Assembly (NCBI RefSeq): GCF_009363795.1 | Contig: NZ_CP045420.1 | Location: 38,501 to 102,500 of the forward strand | Direction: 5' to 3' | Length of the DNA stretch: 64,000 nucleotides | Origin: Palleronia sp. THAF1 | Lineage (GTDB): Bacteria > Pseudomonadota > Alphaproteobacteria > Rhodobacterales > Rhodobacteraceae | Part shown: positions 23,377-33,457 of the stretch, in pieces | Numbering within the stretch: position 1 is the stretch's first letter | How the letters are laid out: every line of letters begins with the position of its first letter | Notes under the pieces: generated by a model | The model's database searches: none | The model's input: only the letters and a program-made list of their open reading frames with translations | What the model was told of the DNA's origin: nothing | Position numbers and translations under genes: made by a program

Positions 23377-24959
23377 GCCATTGGATCGTTATGCCCGTGC
23401 TGCTGCCCGGTCTTCTGGCGGCATTGATCGTTCTGGCCGCGCGGCATCATATCGTCGTGCAGCGTACCCTGTCGCTGGCCGGAACGGTGACGCTTCTTTT
23501 CATCGCCGCCGGGCTGGCGTGGGATGCCTCGGACGGATCGGTCGGCGTCTACCTTCTGGGCGATTGGCAGGCCCCCTTCGGCATCGTTCTCGTGGCCGAC
23601 CGGCTGTCCACCTACATGGTGCTGCTGGCCGCGATCCTTGCCACGCTGGTTCTTTTGCACGCCATCGGCGGCGACTGGGACCAGCGCGGACGGCATTTCC
23701 ACGCGCTTTACCAGTTCCAGCTGATGGGGATCATGGGGGCGTTCCTGACCGGAGACGTGTTCAACCTATTCGTCTTCTTCGAGATCCTGCTGATTGCGTC
23801 CTACGGCCTGGTCATCCACTCCGGCGGGCGCGTTCGGTTGCGGGCGGGCGTGCAGTACGTGCTGTATAACCTGCTCGGCTCGACGCTTTTCCTTTTCGCG
23901 CTGGGCACGATCTACGCGGAGACCGGAACGCTGAACATGGCGGACCTTGCAGGGCGCGTCGCGGCCATCGACGCCGACGGAAGTGCGGCGATCCGCGTCG
24001 CTTCTGTCCTGCTGCTGCTGGTCTTCGCGGTGAAGGCCGCGCTTGTGCCCCTGCACTTCTGGCTGCCGTCGGCCTATGCAAACGCGCCCGGCCCCGTGGC
24101 GGCCCTGTTCGCGATCATGACGAAAGTGGGCGCCTACGCGATCATCCGAGTCTACACCCTGATCTTCCCGTCCGATCTTGCACTGACCGAAGGATTGCAC
24201 AGCACGTGGCTGCTGCCGCTGGCGATCCTGTCGCTGGCCATCGGCATGATCGGCGTGCTGGCCGCGCGCAGGTTGGATCGGTTGGTGGCGTTCTCTGTCA
24301 TCGGGTCGATGGGCATGGTGATGATCGCCATCGCCTTGATGACGGCGGACGGTATCACGGCAGCGCTATATTATATCGCGCATTCCACCTTCGCGACGGC
24401 GGCGCTGTTCCTGCTGGTCGACGTGTTCGAGAACCGCCGCGGCGACGAAGGCGCGCGGATCGAGGCGGCGCGTCCCATCGCAGGCTCGGCCTATATCGCA
24501 GGGCTATTCTTCTTGGCCGCGATCGCGATGACCGGCCTGCCGCCACTGTCTGGCTTCGTCGGCAAGCTGCTGATCCTGGATGCCAGTTACGAGTCACCGC
24601 TGGTTGTCTGGGTCTGGGCAACGGTGCTGGCCACTTCGCTCATCGCCGTCGTCGGTTTTGCCCGCGCGGGATCGACAATCTTCTGGAAATCTTCCGAGGT
24701 CGAGATGACGACCGAGGACGAGTCCGAAGCCAAGAAAGCCGCGGCCGAAATCCACGAAGATGTCGGCCCACCACCTATACTGCCGGTCATCGCGACGGGC
24801 AGCTTCGTGGCCCTGCTGGCCGCGATGACGGTCTTCGCAGGCCCGATGACCGACTATCTGCGCGCGACCACCGCGCAGCTGATGTCGCCCCAGCCCTATA
24901 TCTCGACCGTGCTGGGCACGCCCGGCAAAGAGATCAAGACGGAAGAGGAGGCGCACTGA
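23373..24959 (+). CDS. phaD: Cation/proton antiporter subunit D (MrpD/PhaD)
   Basis: 528 residues, about 14 membrane spans, homologous to complex I antiporter-like subunits NuoM/NuoN. Diagnostic segments are GDVFNLFVFFEILLIASYGL, FWLPSAYANAPGPVAALFA with MTKVGAYAIIRVY (conserved lysine of the proton path) and GLPPLSGFVGKLLIL. Length is normal for MrpD (about 500). Overlaps by four bases with subunit C and by one base with subunit E. Confidence 0.94.
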   Translation: MSHWIVMPVLLPGLLAALIVLAARHHIVVQRTLSLAGTVTLLFIAAGLAWDASDGSVGVYLLGDWQAPFGIVLVADRLSTYMVLLAAILATLVLLHAIGGDWDQRGRHFHALYQFQLMGIMGAFLTGDVFNLFVFFEILLIASYGLVIHSGGRVRLRAGVQYVLYNLLGSTLFLFALGTIYAETGTLNMADLAGRVAAIDADGSAAIRVASVLLLLVFAVKAALVPLHFWLPSAYANAPGPVAALFAIMTKVGAYAIIRVYTLIFPSDLALTEGLHSTWLLPLAILSLAIGMIGVLAARRLDRLVAFSVIGSMGMVMIAIALMTADGITAALYYIAHSTFATAALFLLVDVFENRRGDEGARIEAARPIAGSAYIAGLFFLAAIAMTGLPPLSGFVGKLLILDASYESPLVVWVWATVLATSLIAVVGFARAGSTIFWKSSEVEMTTEDESEAKKAAAEIHEDVGPPPILPVIATGSFVALLAAMTVFAGPMTDYLRATTAQLMSPQPYISTVLGTPGKEIKTEEEAH

Positions 24960-25462
24960 TGATCAAACGTCTGTTCCTTGCCGTCTTCCCGCACCCGATG
25001 CTGACGCTGATTCTCGTACTGGTCTACGTGCTGTTGACCAACAGTTTCGGCATCAATTCCTGGGTCATGGGGTTGGTTCTGGGGGTCGTGGTGCCAATTG
25101 CGACGCATGCCTATTGGCCCGACCGCCCGCGCACGCCAAAGCCATTCAAGCTTCTGGCCTACATGATCCTCGTGATCTGGGATATCCTTGTTGCCAACGT
25201 GAAGGTCGCCTTCATCGTCCTGTTCCGGTCGAACGCCAACATGCGCTCGCACTGGGTCGTCGTTCCGCTGGACCTGAAGTCTCCCGAGGCGATTACCCTT
25301 CTGGCCGGGACGATCACGCTGACGCCGGGCACGGTCTCGGCCGACCTGTCGGACACCGGGCGCTGCCTTCTGGTGCACGCGCTGGACACCGCAGACCCCG
25401 AGCAAGAGGCGAAGGACATCAAGCATCGCTACGAACGGCGCCTGAAGGAGATCTTCGAATGA
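24959..25462 (+). CDS. phaE: Cation/proton antiporter subunit E (MrpE/PhaE)
   Basis: 167 residues with two or three N-terminal membrane spans (FPHPMLTLILVLVYVLLTN) and a soluble C-terminal part. The box LLAGTITLTPGTVSADL is the MrpE signature. The start ATG 24959 overlaps the subunit D stop (TGATG). MrpE has no complex I counterpart and is needed for assembly and full activity. Its stop overlaps subunit F by four bases. Confidence 0.93.
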   Translation: MIKRLFLAVFPHPMLTLILVLVYVLLTNSFGINSWVMGLVLGVVVPIATHAYWPDRPRTPKPFKLLAYMILVIWDILVANVKVAFIVLFRSNANMRSHWVVVPLDLKSPEAITLLAGTITLTPGTVSADLSDTGRCLLVHALDTADPEQEAKDIKHRYERRLKEIFE

Positions 25463-25728
25463 TGGATACAGCACTGGCCGTCGCGTTCGTTGCCGTAAGC
25501 CTGGCCCAGATCATGGCGATGGTGCGCTTGATCAAAGGCCCTGCCATCGGCGACCGCATCCTTGCCATCGACACGATGACGATCAACGCCATCGCCTTGC
25601 TTGTCCTGCTGGGCATTTGGGGTGGCACGCAGCTTTACTTCGAAGGCGCGTTGATCTTCGCGATGCTGGGCTTCATCTCGACGGTCGCTTACGCGCGGTT
25701 CGTCTTGCGCGGGGATATCATCGAATGA
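25459..25728 (+). CDS. phaF: Cation/proton antiporter subunit F (MrpF/PhaF)
   Basis: 89 residues, three predicted membrane spans. MVRLIKGPAIGDRILAIDTM is the family signature, with GPAIGDRILAID strongly conserved, followed by the spans INAIALLVLLGIWGG and ALIFAMLGFISTVAYARF. It starts within the subunit E stop (ATGATG; a second ATG three bases on is equally possible) and ends overlapping subunit G by four bases. Confidence 0.92.
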   Translation: MMDTALAVAFVAVSLAQIMAMVRLIKGPAIGDRILAIDTMTINAIALLVLLGIWGGTQLYFEGALIFAMLGFISTVAYARFVLRGDIIE

Positions 25729-26099
25729 TGCAGATCGCTGAAATCGCCGTCGTCGTGGCCCTGCTGTCCGGCGCGTTCTTCGTCTTCGTCGGCTCTATCG
25801 GCCTGTTGCGGCTGGACACGCCGATGAAGCGTCTGCATGCGCCCACGAAAGCGGGCACGCTTGGGGTGGGTTCTTTCCTGCTGGCGTCGATGATTCACTC
25901 CTTCGCCACCGGAGAGGGGTCGTTGCACGAGCTTCTCGTCATGGCGTTTATCTTCGTGACGGCACCGATCTCGGCGAATTTCATCGCCAAGGTGAACCTG
26001 CACCGCGAAGATACCGACCCGACGCCTCCGCCCCCCGCCGATCGCACCTGGGCGACCTTCGACACGGATGAGCGGACGGAAAAGCTAGTCGTCAAGTAA
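25725..26099 (+). CDS. phaG: Cation/proton antiporter subunit G (MrpG/PhaG)
   Basis: 124 residues with three membrane spans and a charged C-terminal tail. GSIGLLRLDTPMKRLHAPTKAGTLG contains the family hallmark RLHAPTKAGTLG, and MAFIFVTAPISANFIAK the last span. It closes the six-gene operon that starts at 20171. Its last 15 bases overlap the end of the convergent ribokinase gene, leaving no room for a normal terminator between them. Confidence 0.92.
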   Translation: MMQIAEIAVVVALLSGAFFVFVGSIGLLRLDTPMKRLHAPTKAGTLGVGSFLLASMIHSFATGEGSLHELLVMAFIFVTAPISANFIAKVNLHREDTDPTPPPPADRTWATFDTDERTEKLVVK

Positions 26100-27002
26100 A
26101 GCGTCGATCTCGGACCGATCCGGCATAGACGGTGCCGCGCCCGCTCGGGTCACCGATATCGCGGCGCAGGCATTGGCGAAAGTCAAGGCCGCGTCCATGT
26201 CTCGCCCCTCGGCCAATGCTACCGCAAGCGCCCCGTTGAACGCATCTCCGGCACCCGTCGTCTCGACCACCGGCCCCGCGTTCCGCGCCGCCACGTGCAA
26301 CGTGCGCGCGCCATCATGGAACAGCGCGCCCTGAGCACCCAGCGTCACGATGACCGCACCGACTCCCCGCGCGATCAAGGCCTTCGCGGCGCGTTCGGCA
26401 TCGTCCGGCCCGGTGACTGTGATGCCGGTCAGCAACTCCGCTTCGCTTTCGTTCGGCGTGACCAGATCGCACAGCGCCAGCATCTCGTCGGACAATTCGG
26501 CGGCGGGGGCGGGGTTCAGGATTGTCCGCACGCCAGCCTTTCGCGCGATCTGCAACGCGTGCTGTGCGGCATCCAGCGGTTGCTCCAGCTGACAGACAAA
26601 AACGCGCGCGGCGCGGATCGTATCGCCCCAGCGATCCACATCGGCGGCAGAGATCGCACCCGCCGCGCCCGGCGCCACTATGATCGCGTTATCGCCCGTC
26701 GCGCTGTCCAGAAAGATGAACGCCGCCCCGGTTGGCTGATCCGCAACCCGATCCCCTGAAAACCCGACGCCTGCGTCGGACCACGTGGCCATCGCCATAT
26801 CACCGAAGGTGTCCGTCCCGATTTTCGAGCAGAACGCCACAGATCCACCCGCGCGGGCCGCAGCCACTGCTTGGTTCGAGCCCTTGCCGCCGGGGTTCAG
26901 CGCGAAGCCATCCCCCAGCAAGGTCTCTCCCATGATCGGCAGCCGCGACGCGCGGAAAGCGACGTCGGCGGCGAAGATGCCAAGGATCGCGATGTCGGCC
27001 AT
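26085..27002 (-). CDS. rbsK: Ribokinase (PfkB family)
   Basis: Cytosolic sugar kinase, ribose to ribose-5-phosphate. 305 residues, typical length. The N-terminal PfkB signature is NPGGKGSNQAVAAARAGG; the C-terminal signature with the catalytic aspartate is ETTGAGDAFNGALA; PNESEAELLTGI is the usual RbsK mid-motif. No ribose transporter or LacI regulator lies nearby, so the sugar is inferred from family alone and another pentose or nucleoside is possible. ATG 27002 lies about 40 bases downstream of the terminator of the upstream hydroxylase operon. Confidence 0.88.
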   Translation of the reverse strand: MADIAILGIFAADVAFRASRLPIMGETLLGDGFALNPGGKGSNQAVAAARAGGSVAFCSKIGTDTFGDMAMATWSDAGVGFSGDRVADQPTGAAFIFLDSATGDNAIIVAPGAAGAISAADVDRWGDTIRAARVFVCQLEQPLDAAQHALQIARKAGVRTILNPAPAAELSDEMLALCDLVTPNESEAELLTGITVTGPDDAERAAKALIARGVGAVIVTLGAQGALFHDGARTLHVAARNAGPVVETTGAGDAFNGALAVALAEGRDMDAALTFANACAAISVTRAGAAPSMPDRSEIDALLDD

Positions 27003-27040
27003 GGGGCCCTCCGTGTTCAGTACGCCCGCAGTGTGCCCGC

Positions 27041-27082
27041 AAACAAAAGGGACCGGAACCGCTGTTGCGCGATCCCGGTCCC
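27041..27082 (-). terminator. Rho-independent terminator of the molybdenum hydroxylase operon
   Basis: On the minus strand an 8-bp stem GGGACCGG/CCGGTCCC (27082-27075 with 27056-27049) encloses an 18-base loop that itself can form CGC/GCG pairs, and is followed by TTTTGTTT (27048-27041). It stands 29 bases beyond the stop of the large subunit gene and before ribokinase, so it should separate the two minus-strand units. Confidence 0.75.
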
Positions 27083-27110
27083 TTCACCGTTCTAAAAATA
27101 CCTGCCCGGC

Positions 27111-29288
27111 TTAATCCAGATGCGGGAAGATCCGATCCGGCGTCGCCGGGTAGTCGCGGATTCGAACGCCACACGCGTTGTAGATCGCGTTGGTGATCGC
27201 GGCGCCGGCACCTGCCAGACCCAACTCGCCGATGCCCTTGGTTTGCATCGGGTTGGCGTGGTCGTCACGCTCTTCGACGAACAGTACCTCCAGGTCACCC
27301 ACATCCAGGTTCACCGGGATATGGTATTCCGCCAAGTCGTTGTTCACGACGTGACCGGTGCGGTGATCGTGCTCGATCGCTTCGTGCAGCGCGGTGCCGA
27401 TACCCCAGATCTGACCGCCCCAGACTTGGCTCTGCGCGGTCTTCTCATTTAGGATTCGACCGGCGGCCATGGCGGCCAGCATACGGCGTACGCGTACCTC
27501 TCCGGTAACGCTGTTCACCGCGACTTCCGCGAAATGCGCACCGTAGCCAGCCTGGTGGAAGTCTTCGGCCGTATCACCCGGCTTCAGGTGGCCTTCCTCG
27601 ACCATCGGGCCGTCCATCAGTTCGGCCAGCGGGCGGCGGTTGTTGCCACCGGTCGCGACACCGTCCTGCAGGCGCAGATCATCCACCGAACAGCCCAAGC
27701 GGTCCGCCAGCTTCTTTCGGATGCCCTTGGCACCCAAGAACACGGCGGACCCGGCAGAAGACGCGCCCCAAGAACCGCCCGAACCGGGACCTTCCGGCAA
27801 ATCGGTATCGCCGAGCTGGACGGTGACCTTCTCGGTCGGGATACCCAGCATCTCTGCCGCGATCTGGCCAAGGATGGCGTAGGTGCCGGTGCCGATATCG
27901 GTCATGTCCGTTTGAACAAGCGCCGTGCCATCGGGGTTCAACGTGACCAGCGCGCGGCTTTCCATCAGGATATTCGTCCGCGCGGACGAAGCAACGCCCA
28001 TGCCGATATACCATTCGCCCTCACGCCGTTGCTTCGGCTCCTTACGCTCGGACCAACCGAACGCGTCGGCCCCCTGACGCAACGCGTCTTCCAGCGCACG
28101 GGACGAGAACGGCTTGCCGTTTTCGGGATGTTTCTCCGGGATGTTCTTGATGCGCAACTCGATGGGATCGATGCCGACGGCCTCGGCCAACTCATCCATC
28201 GCGTTTTCCAAAGCGAGCATGCCCACGGCTTCACCGGGCGCACGCACGGACCCACTGGCGGGGCGGTTCAACACGCCAAGGTTCTGCGCGATCTTCCGGT
28301 TCTCGCCGCCATACAGAAAATGCGTCGCGATAGAGACCGGCTCTGCCAGCCCCTCTTCCGGCAGGTTCGACTGCCAATCGTCGTGACCGATGCCGGTCAG
28401 GGTGCCGTCCTTGTCGGCGGCCAGACGCACGCGCTGCTTGGTCTCGGTGCGCTCGACGATCATCTCGAACACGTGGTTGCGGTGCAGAACGACGCGAACC
28501 GGACGGCCAAGCTGCTTGGCCGCGACGGCTGCGGCGATGCACGACACGTCGATCCCCAGTTTCGAGCCGAAACCACCGCCGATGTAGGGGGCCAACAGAC
28601 GGACGTTCTTCACGTCGATCCCCAGCGAATCGGCCAGTTCCTGCTTGTTGTAGTTCAACATCTGCAAAGAGCCGCGGACGGTGACCTTATCGCCCTCCCA
28701 TTCCGCGACAGCGGCATGGGGCTCCATCGCCGCCGAGTTGTGGGACGCCGTGGTGAAGGTCGCATCGACGCTGAACGCCGCGTCCGACATGGCCTGATCC
28801 AGATCACCCTGGTCGACGGTGCCATCCTGCTCTTCGAACGTGGCGTCCTCGAAGACGGCCTTCACGTCGTCATCGGTGGTGTAATCCACCTTCAGTGCCT
28901 TCGCGATGTCGCGCGCTTGTTCAAGCGTTTCGGCGACCACGACGGCGATGGGCTGGCCGAGGTAAGAGATCTTGTCGCCCGGCTGGATCGGGTTGGTGCC
29001 TGCGGTGCCCTGCGCGGAATTGCGGGGCATCTTGTCGGTGTAGACGCCAAGAAAGCCCGGCATGCCCTTCACCGAAGACTCGTCGATCGTGTAGGTGCCT
29101 TTGCTGATCCCGGCGCGGACCATGAAGCCCTCGGCCATGTTCGGCAGGTTGTATTCTGCGGCATATGTCGCGGTGCCCGACACTTTCAGCGGCCCTTCGG
29201 GACGCTCCATCGGCTTGGTAATCGCGCCTTGGCCGGTTTCATCCAGAAGGTGCGGCTGCACCTTATCCATCTTGAGTTGTTCGGTCAT
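27111..29288 (-). CDS. Xanthine dehydrogenase-family aldehyde oxidoreductase, molybdopterin-binding subunit (PaoC/YagR type)
   Basis: Large catalytic subunit, 725 residues, of a molybdenum hydroxylase that oxidises aldehydes or N-heterocycles. Features: N-terminal aldehyde-oxidase a/b hammerhead domain ([18 protein letters not shown]), [16 protein letters not shown] for cofactor contact, [16 protein letters not shown], and the catalytic glutamate motif [15 protein letters not shown] near the C-terminus. No twin-arginine signal is visible on this subunit or on the Fe-S subunit, unlike periplasmic E. coli PaoABC, so cytosolic location is likely. It follows the FAD subunit with a four-base overlap. 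No XdhC/PaoD-like insertion chaperone is adjacent. Substrate cannot be assigned. Confidence 0.9.
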   Translation of the reverse strand: MTEQLKMDKVQPHLLDETGQGAITKPMERPEGPLKVSGTATYAAEYNLPNMAEGFMVRAGISKGTYTIDESSVKGMPGFLGVYTDKMPRNSAQGTAGTNPIQPGDKISYLGQPIAVVVAETLEQARDIAKALKVDYTTDDDVKAVFEDATFEEQDGTVDQGDLDQAMSDAAFSVDATFTTASHNSAAMEPHAAVAEWEGDKVTVRGSLQMLNYNKQELADSLGIDVKNVRLLAPYIGGGFGSKLGIDVSCIAAAVAAKQLGRPVRVVLHRNHVFEMIVERTETKQRVRLAADKDGTLTGIGHDDWQSNLPEEGLAEPVSIATHFLYGGENRKIAQNLGVLNRPASGSVRAPGEAVGMLALENAMDELAEAVGIDPIELRIKNIPEKHPENGKPFSSRALEDALRQGADAFGWSERKEPKQRREGEWYIGMGVASSARTNILMESRALVTLNPDGTALVQTDMTDIGTGTYAILGQIAAEMLGIPTEKVTVQLGDTDLPEGPGSGGSWGASSAGSAVFLGAKGIRKKLADRLGCSVDDLRLQDGVATGGNNRRPLAELMDGPMVEEGHLKPGDTAEDFHQAGYGAHFAEVAVNSVTGEVRVRRMLAAMAAGRILNEKTAQSQVWGGQIWGIGTALHEAIEHDHRTGHVVNNDLAEYHIPVNLDVGDLEVLFVEERDDHANPMQTKGIGELGLAGAGAAITNAIYNACGVRIRDYPATPDRIFPHLD

Positions 29289-30253
29289 TGTTGGGTCACT
29301 CCCGTCAGGTCGCCCAAAACCGCCTTCAGAACGCGGCGGGTGAGCGGAATCTTGAAATCGTTGTCGCCGGAGCCCTTGGCATCGGCGAGCAGGACGTCGG
29401 CGGCTTTGTCGAAAAGCGCGTCGGACGGCTTTTCGCCGACCAGCACATCTTCGACAGCGCTGTCACGCCAAGGCCGGGGGCCAAGGCCGCCGAAAGCCAG
29501 ACGCGTTTCGCCGATCGTATCGCCGTCCATCTCCAGCGAGGCGGCAACAGAGACCAGTGCGAAGGCGTAGGATGAGCGGTCACGCACCTTACGGTAAACC
29601 TGCCGACCCTTGGGCTTTTCGGGCAGATTAACGGCGACGATCAGATCGCCGTCTTCCAGCACTGTCTCTTTTTCGGGTGTGTCGCCGGGCAGAAGATACA
29701 GCTCGTCCAGCGTCAGCAGCTTGGTCTCGCCTTGCGTGCCTTCGACCTCGACCCGCGCATCAAGGGCGCGCATGGCGACGGCCATGTCGGACGGATGCGT
29801 GGCGATGCAGGATTCCGACGTGCCCAGAATTGCGAGGATGCGGTTCACGCCGTCTTTCGCGGGACAGCCAGAGCCGGGATTGCGTTTGTTGCAAGCCTGC
29901 GTGGTGTCGTAGAAATACGGGCAGCGTGTGCGTTGCAGCAAGTTGCCGCCGGTGGACGCCTTGTTGCGCAACTGGCCGGATGCACCAGCAAGCAGGGCAC
30001 GAGACAGCATCTCGTAGTCGCGGCGGATCACAGGGTGGGCGGCCAAGTCGGAATTGGTGACCAGTGTACCGATACGCACCGAGTTCTCGGCTTCCTCGAT
30101 CTCGGTCATATCCAGTCGGGTGATGTCGACCAGCTTTTCCGGCGTCTCGATCTGGTGCTTCATCAGGTCCAGAAGGTTCGTCCCCCCGGCGATGATGCGC
30201 CCCGATTGGGCGGCGGCGTGGTCTTCGGCGCGGACGTAATCAAACGGCTTCAT
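29285..30253 (-). CDS. Molybdenum hydroxylase FAD-binding subunit (PaoB/YagS type)
   Basis: Medium subunit, 322 residues, passing electrons from the 2Fe-2S centres to FAD. The start [12 protein letters not shown] is followed by the FAD pyrophosphate motif [19 protein letters not shown] and [22 protein letters not shown], the PaoB type of FAD and extra-cluster binding segment. Cysteines in [23 protein letters not shown] resemble the additional 4Fe-4S cluster of PaoB-type subunits (C, C, C visible), an inference. ATG 30253 overlaps the Fe-S subunit stop by four bases; longer readings would overlap further. Confidence 0.9.
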   Translation of the reverse strand: MKPFDYVRAEDHAAAQSGRIIAGGTNLLDLMKHQIETPEKLVDITRLDMTEIEEAENSVRIGTLVTNSDLAAHPVIRRDYEMLSRALLAGASGQLRNKASTGGNLLQRTRCPYFYDTTQACNKRNPGSGCPAKDGVNRILAILGTSESCIATHPSDMAVAMRALDARVEVEGTQGETKLLTLDELYLLPGDTPEKETVLEDGDLIVAVNLPEKPKGRQVYRKVRDRSSYAFALVSVAASLEMDGDTIGETRLAFGGLGPRPWRDSAVEDVLVGEKPSDALFDKAADVLLADAKGSGDNDFKIPLTRRVLKAVLGDLTGVTQQ

Positions 30254-30780
30254 TCTGCGGCCTCCTTCTTCGTCAGGCCTTCGTCGGGTGCAGCCTCTGT
30301 GATGGCATTGCAGATGCCCTGATAGGCGGAACAGCGACAAAGGTTGCCGCTCATCCGCTCTTTCAGTTCCTCACCCGTCAGCGTCGGGGCGTCTTGCAGG
30401 CTGTCCGACACGTAGGACGGCCAACCGGCCTCGATCTCTCCGATCATGCCCTTGGCGGACACGATCTGGCCAGGGGTGCAGTAGCCGCACTGGTAGCCGT
30501 CGTGCTTGACGAAAGACTTTTGCAGCGGCGACAGGTTGCCGGGCTGGCCCATGCCTTCGATGGTCGTGATCTCGTCGCCTTCGTGCATCACGGCCAGCGC
30601 GAGGCAGGCGTTGATGCGGCGGTCATTGACCAGAACCGTGCAGGCACCGCATTGGCCATGGTCGCAGCCCTTCTTCGAGCCGGTCATGTCCAAGTGATTG
30701 CGCAGCGCATCCAGCAGGGTGGTGCGGGGGTCGACGTCGAGCGGTTTTTGCTCGCCATTGATCGAAAGAGTGATCTGCAT
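30250..30780 (-). CDS. Molybdenum hydroxylase 2Fe-2S subunit (PaoA/YagT type)
   Basis: Small subunit, 176 residues, with two 2Fe-2S clusters. The plant-ferredoxin-type cluster is in [22 protein letters not shown]; the second, all-helical domain has [11 protein letters not shown] and [12 protein letters not shown]. The start at 30780 was chosen because AGGAG lies eight bases upstream; a GTG at 30807 would add nine residues. There is no Tat signal, in contrast to E. coli PaoA. It is the first gene of the three-gene operon. Confidence 0.91.
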   Translation of the reverse strand: MQITLSINGEQKPLDVDPRTTLLDALRNHLDMTGSKKGCDHGQCGACTVLVNDRRINACLALAVMHEGDEITTIEGMGQPGNLSPLQKSFVKHDGYQCGYCTPGQIVSAKGMIGEIEAGWPSYVSDSLQDAPTLTGEELKERMSGNLCRCSAYQGICNAITEAAPDEGLTKKEAAE

Positions 30781-30858
30781 GGGGGGGGCTCCTGATGGAT
30801 CGTTCACCCCGTCAAACCCACAGGCCAGTCATTGTTCCGTGCTGCGTCATGCCGTCGC

Positions 30859-32277
30859 CTAGATCGGCAAGGCGTTCGTCTCGCCGCTGTCTTCTAGCTG
30901 CCAACGCGCGTCCCAATTTTCCCCGGTGCGGCGCAGCAGAAGGTAGTTGCGTTCGGCGGTGTAGGGGCGGGTCTTGTCCGGCAGGCCGTGCAGCCGGATG
31001 GGATGGCCCTTCAGCGGAGCTTCTCCCAGCTTGGCCAGAAGGCTGAGGCATGTCGCCAGCGCCTCGCGGGGCGCGGGGTGCGAAATGCCGGAGGCGACGA
31101 GTTGATGCAGCGGGCCGGTGTCCGTCCTCATCGTGGCGCGCATGGCAAGGTGGATTTCGCCGGACAAGACGGTGACGCGCCGGTCGCCTTCGTCATGCAA
31201 TTTCATCAACGCAGACAGGAATCTCTGCCATTCGGCGCGGTGCGCATAGCTTTGCCACTGGTCGCGCAGGTCGTCTTCGTAGTCTTCCATTCGCGGTGTC
31301 AGCTTCATCGCCCGCTCGACCAGCGACAGGCGCGGGCCAAGTGCGGGCACGGAAGAAATCACGAAGGTGCGGTTCTGCGTATCCTGCAGCGCCGGGCGGA
31401 AGGCGGCCCACGCGTCGTCCGACATGATCTTGCGCTTGTCGCGCGTGGCGCGCAGGTCCGGGGCGACGATGGTGACGCCGGGCAGATCGACACGCCAGCT
31501 AAGGGCTTCTGATCCTTGCAGGCAAATCTCGGGCCGCTCGGTCCGGGTGCAGCCGAACTGGAACAGCAGGTAGGCTTCGCGCGCGGCGGAATAGAGCACC
31601 TTTGCTACGTCACTGGTCTGCGCGCGGCGGCGCAGCGATCCCCAGCCGTCGCAGATGTCGTGGTCATCCCAGACGCACAAGCTGGGTACCCGCGCGACAA
31701 CATCGGCGAATCCCGCCTGAGCCCATTGCGTGGCATACCGCTCGAAGAAGGCCTTCGCCAACGCGTCCCGCAAGTCGGACCATTCCGAGCCAGTCAGGTT
31801 ATGGGGAACGTTCTTGGGCCAGCCTTCGGACAGGGAATGGGCCTGCGTCACCTCATCGGCATAGATCTGGTCGCCACCATTCAGCAGAAGCGGAATGGTC
31901 TCATCGTCTAATCGCTTTGCCAGATGCGCCCACATGGAATTTCGGTCCTCGGGCGGTCGATCCAGATCGCCACGCTCCTGTCCGTTGCACGACGCGAAGG
32001 CGATGGTCATGTCGCCGGTCGTGTCGGTGGCCACGGTATATTCGGTGCCGTCGCAGGTATAGGTCGCTCGACCGAGCGGCAGATCCATCATCACCCGCCA
32101 CAGTGTAGCACCAGCGCGCGTGACCAGCGCCTCTGCCTTCAAATCGCGATCCGTGGCAAAGCGCGGAGGGGCCGCATCTTGCGGACGCAGACAGGTTGCA
32201 GCGACGCGCATGCCGTCGGGCGATGCGGCGCGCAGGAAAAGCATGGGGCCGGTGGAGGGTATGGTCATCCGCGTCAT
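30859..32277 (-). CDS. Alkaline phosphatase D (PhoD)-like metallophosphoesterase
   Basis: 472 residues of the PhoD/metallophosphatase superfamily. Metal-site landmarks are TIAFASCNGQE, LLLNGGDQIYADE, LCVWDDHDICDGWGS and TVLSGEIHLAM in the usual order. PhoD enzymes hydrolyse phosphodiesters and monoesters, but there is no signal peptide and no Tat motif here, so this looks like the cytosolic branch of the family. 78 bases separate its stop from the hydroxylase operon; co-transcription is possible. Start 32277 is provisional, since a second ATG three codons on is equally plausible. Physiological substrate unknown. Confidence 0.82.
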   Translation of the reverse strand: MTRMTIPSTGPMLFLRAASPDGMRVAATCLRPQDAAPPRFATDRDLKAEALVTRAGATLWRVMMDLPLGRATYTCDGTEYTVATDTTGDMTIAFASCNGQERGDLDRPPEDRNSMWAHLAKRLDDETIPLLLNGGDQIYADEVTQAHSLSEGWPKNVPHNLTGSEWSDLRDALAKAFFERYATQWAQAGFADVVARVPSLCVWDDHDICDGWGSLRRRAQTSDVAKVLYSAAREAYLLFQFGCTRTERPEICLQGSEALSWRVDLPGVTIVAPDLRATRDKRKIMSDDAWAAFRPALQDTQNRTFVISSVPALGPRLSLVERAMKLTPRMEDYEDDLRDQWQSYAHRAEWQRFLSALMKLHDEGDRRVTVLSGEIHLAMRATMRTDTGPLHQLVASGISHPAPREALATCLSLLAKLGEAPLKGHPIRLHGLPDKTRPYTAERNYLLLRRTGENWDARWQLEDSGETNALPI

Positions 32278-32370
32278 CTAGGGGGTTGCGGGCCGGGCAC
32301 AAGCGATTGCGCGACGCTGGACGCTCTGCCGTACCCGCGCTACGCCGTTTCGACCTTATCAGAGAATGCC

Positions 32371-33450
32371 ATGACCACGCCCCTGCCCATATTCCTGGCC
32401 GTTCCGCCGGGGCTGGAACCCGCCTTGGCGGACGAAGTGACGCAAGCGGGTCTTGGCCCGGCGCTGCAGGTGCCCGGCGGGGTAGAGATTATGGGCGACT
32501 GGTCAACTGTGGCCCGCGCGAACCGCGATCTGCGGGGGCCGACCCGCGTATTGGTGCGGATTGCAGAGTTCCGCGCCTTCCACCTTGCCCAGTTGGACAA
32601 GCGAGCGCGCAAGCTGGACTGGTCGGTGCTGGATGCGGCAGTGCCTGTCAGTGTCGAAACCGTCACGCGCAAGTCGAAGATCTACCACGCGGGTGCCGCG
32701 ACCCAGCGGATCGAGGGCGCTTTGCAGGCGGCGGGCCTGACGGTCTCTGCCGAGGCCCCGATTGCGTTGAAGGTTCGCATCTTCGACGATCTGGTGCAGG
32801 TCTCTGTCGATACGTCCGGGGAAGGGCTGCACAAGCGCGGTCACAAGGAATGGGTCGGCAAAGCGCCGCTGCGGGAAACGATGGCGGCTCTGCTGCTGCG
32901 GATGGCGGGCTACGACGGGGCGATGCCCGTCGTGGACCCGATGTGCGGGTCCGGCACCTTCGTGCTGGAAGCGGCGGAGTGGGCGGCGGGTCTGGCGCCG
33001 GGCCGCAGCCGCGACTTCGCGTTCCGGCATTTAGGGGTAGAGGTGCCGGAAGAGGACGCCACCGCACCGCAAGAGACCAAGCCGATGTTCCACGGCTACG
33101 ACCGCGATGCCGGTGCCATCCGTGGTGCCAAGGCCAATGCCGAACGCGCGGGGATCGACGGGATAGCGCAGTTCACCAATCAACCACTGTCCGAGCTACA
33201 CGCCCCGGACGGCCCGCCGGGTTTGCTGATCTGCAACCCGCCCTACGGCGCGCGCATCGGCAATCGTAAGCCGCTGTTCGCCCTCTATTCCACGTTGGGA
33301 GAGGTCGCGCGCACGCGATTTTCCGGTTGGCGCATCGCGCTCGTGACGTCGGACGGCGGTTTGGCCAAGGCAACTGGCCTGAAGCTGACCGAAAGCGCGC
33401 CCATCGCCCACGGGGGGCTGCGGGTGAAGCTGTACCAAGCCGAAGTGTAA
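32371..33450 (+). CDS. THUMP-domain class I SAM-dependent RNA methyltransferase (RlmL N-half/YpsC type)
   Basis: Predicted 23S rRNA guanine-N2 methyltransferase, 359 residues. The N-terminal part (FLAVPPGLEPALADEV through VSVDTSGEGLHKRGHK, about 1-160) is a ferredoxin-like plus THUMP RNA-binding region. The methyltransferase domain has the SAM motif VVDPMCGSGTFVLEAA and the catalytic CNPPYGARIG. E. coli RlmL is about twice as long because it is fused to RlmK; the short form matches YpsC-like proteins. ATG 32371 is divergent from the PhoD-like gene with about 93 bases between starts. The tRNA-Pro gene lies eight bases after the stop, on the other strand. Confidence 0.9.
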   Translation: MTTPLPIFLAVPPGLEPALADEVTQAGLGPALQVPGGVEIMGDWSTVARANRDLRGPTRVLVRIAEFRAFHLAQLDKRARKLDWSVLDAAVPVSVETVTRKSKIYHAGAATQRIEGALQAAGLTVSAEAPIALKVRIFDDLVQVSVDTSGEGLHKRGHKEWVGKAPLRETMAALLLRMAGYDGAMPVVDPMCGSGTFVLEAAEWAAGLAPGRSRDFAFRHLGVEVPEEDATAPQETKPMFHGYDRDAGAIRGAKANAERAGIDGIAQFTNQPLSELHAPDGPPGLLICNPPYGARIGNRKPLFALYSTLGEVARTRFSGWRIALVTSDGGLAKATGLKLTESAPIAHGGLRVKLYQAEV

Positions 33451-33457
33451 GGAATAC

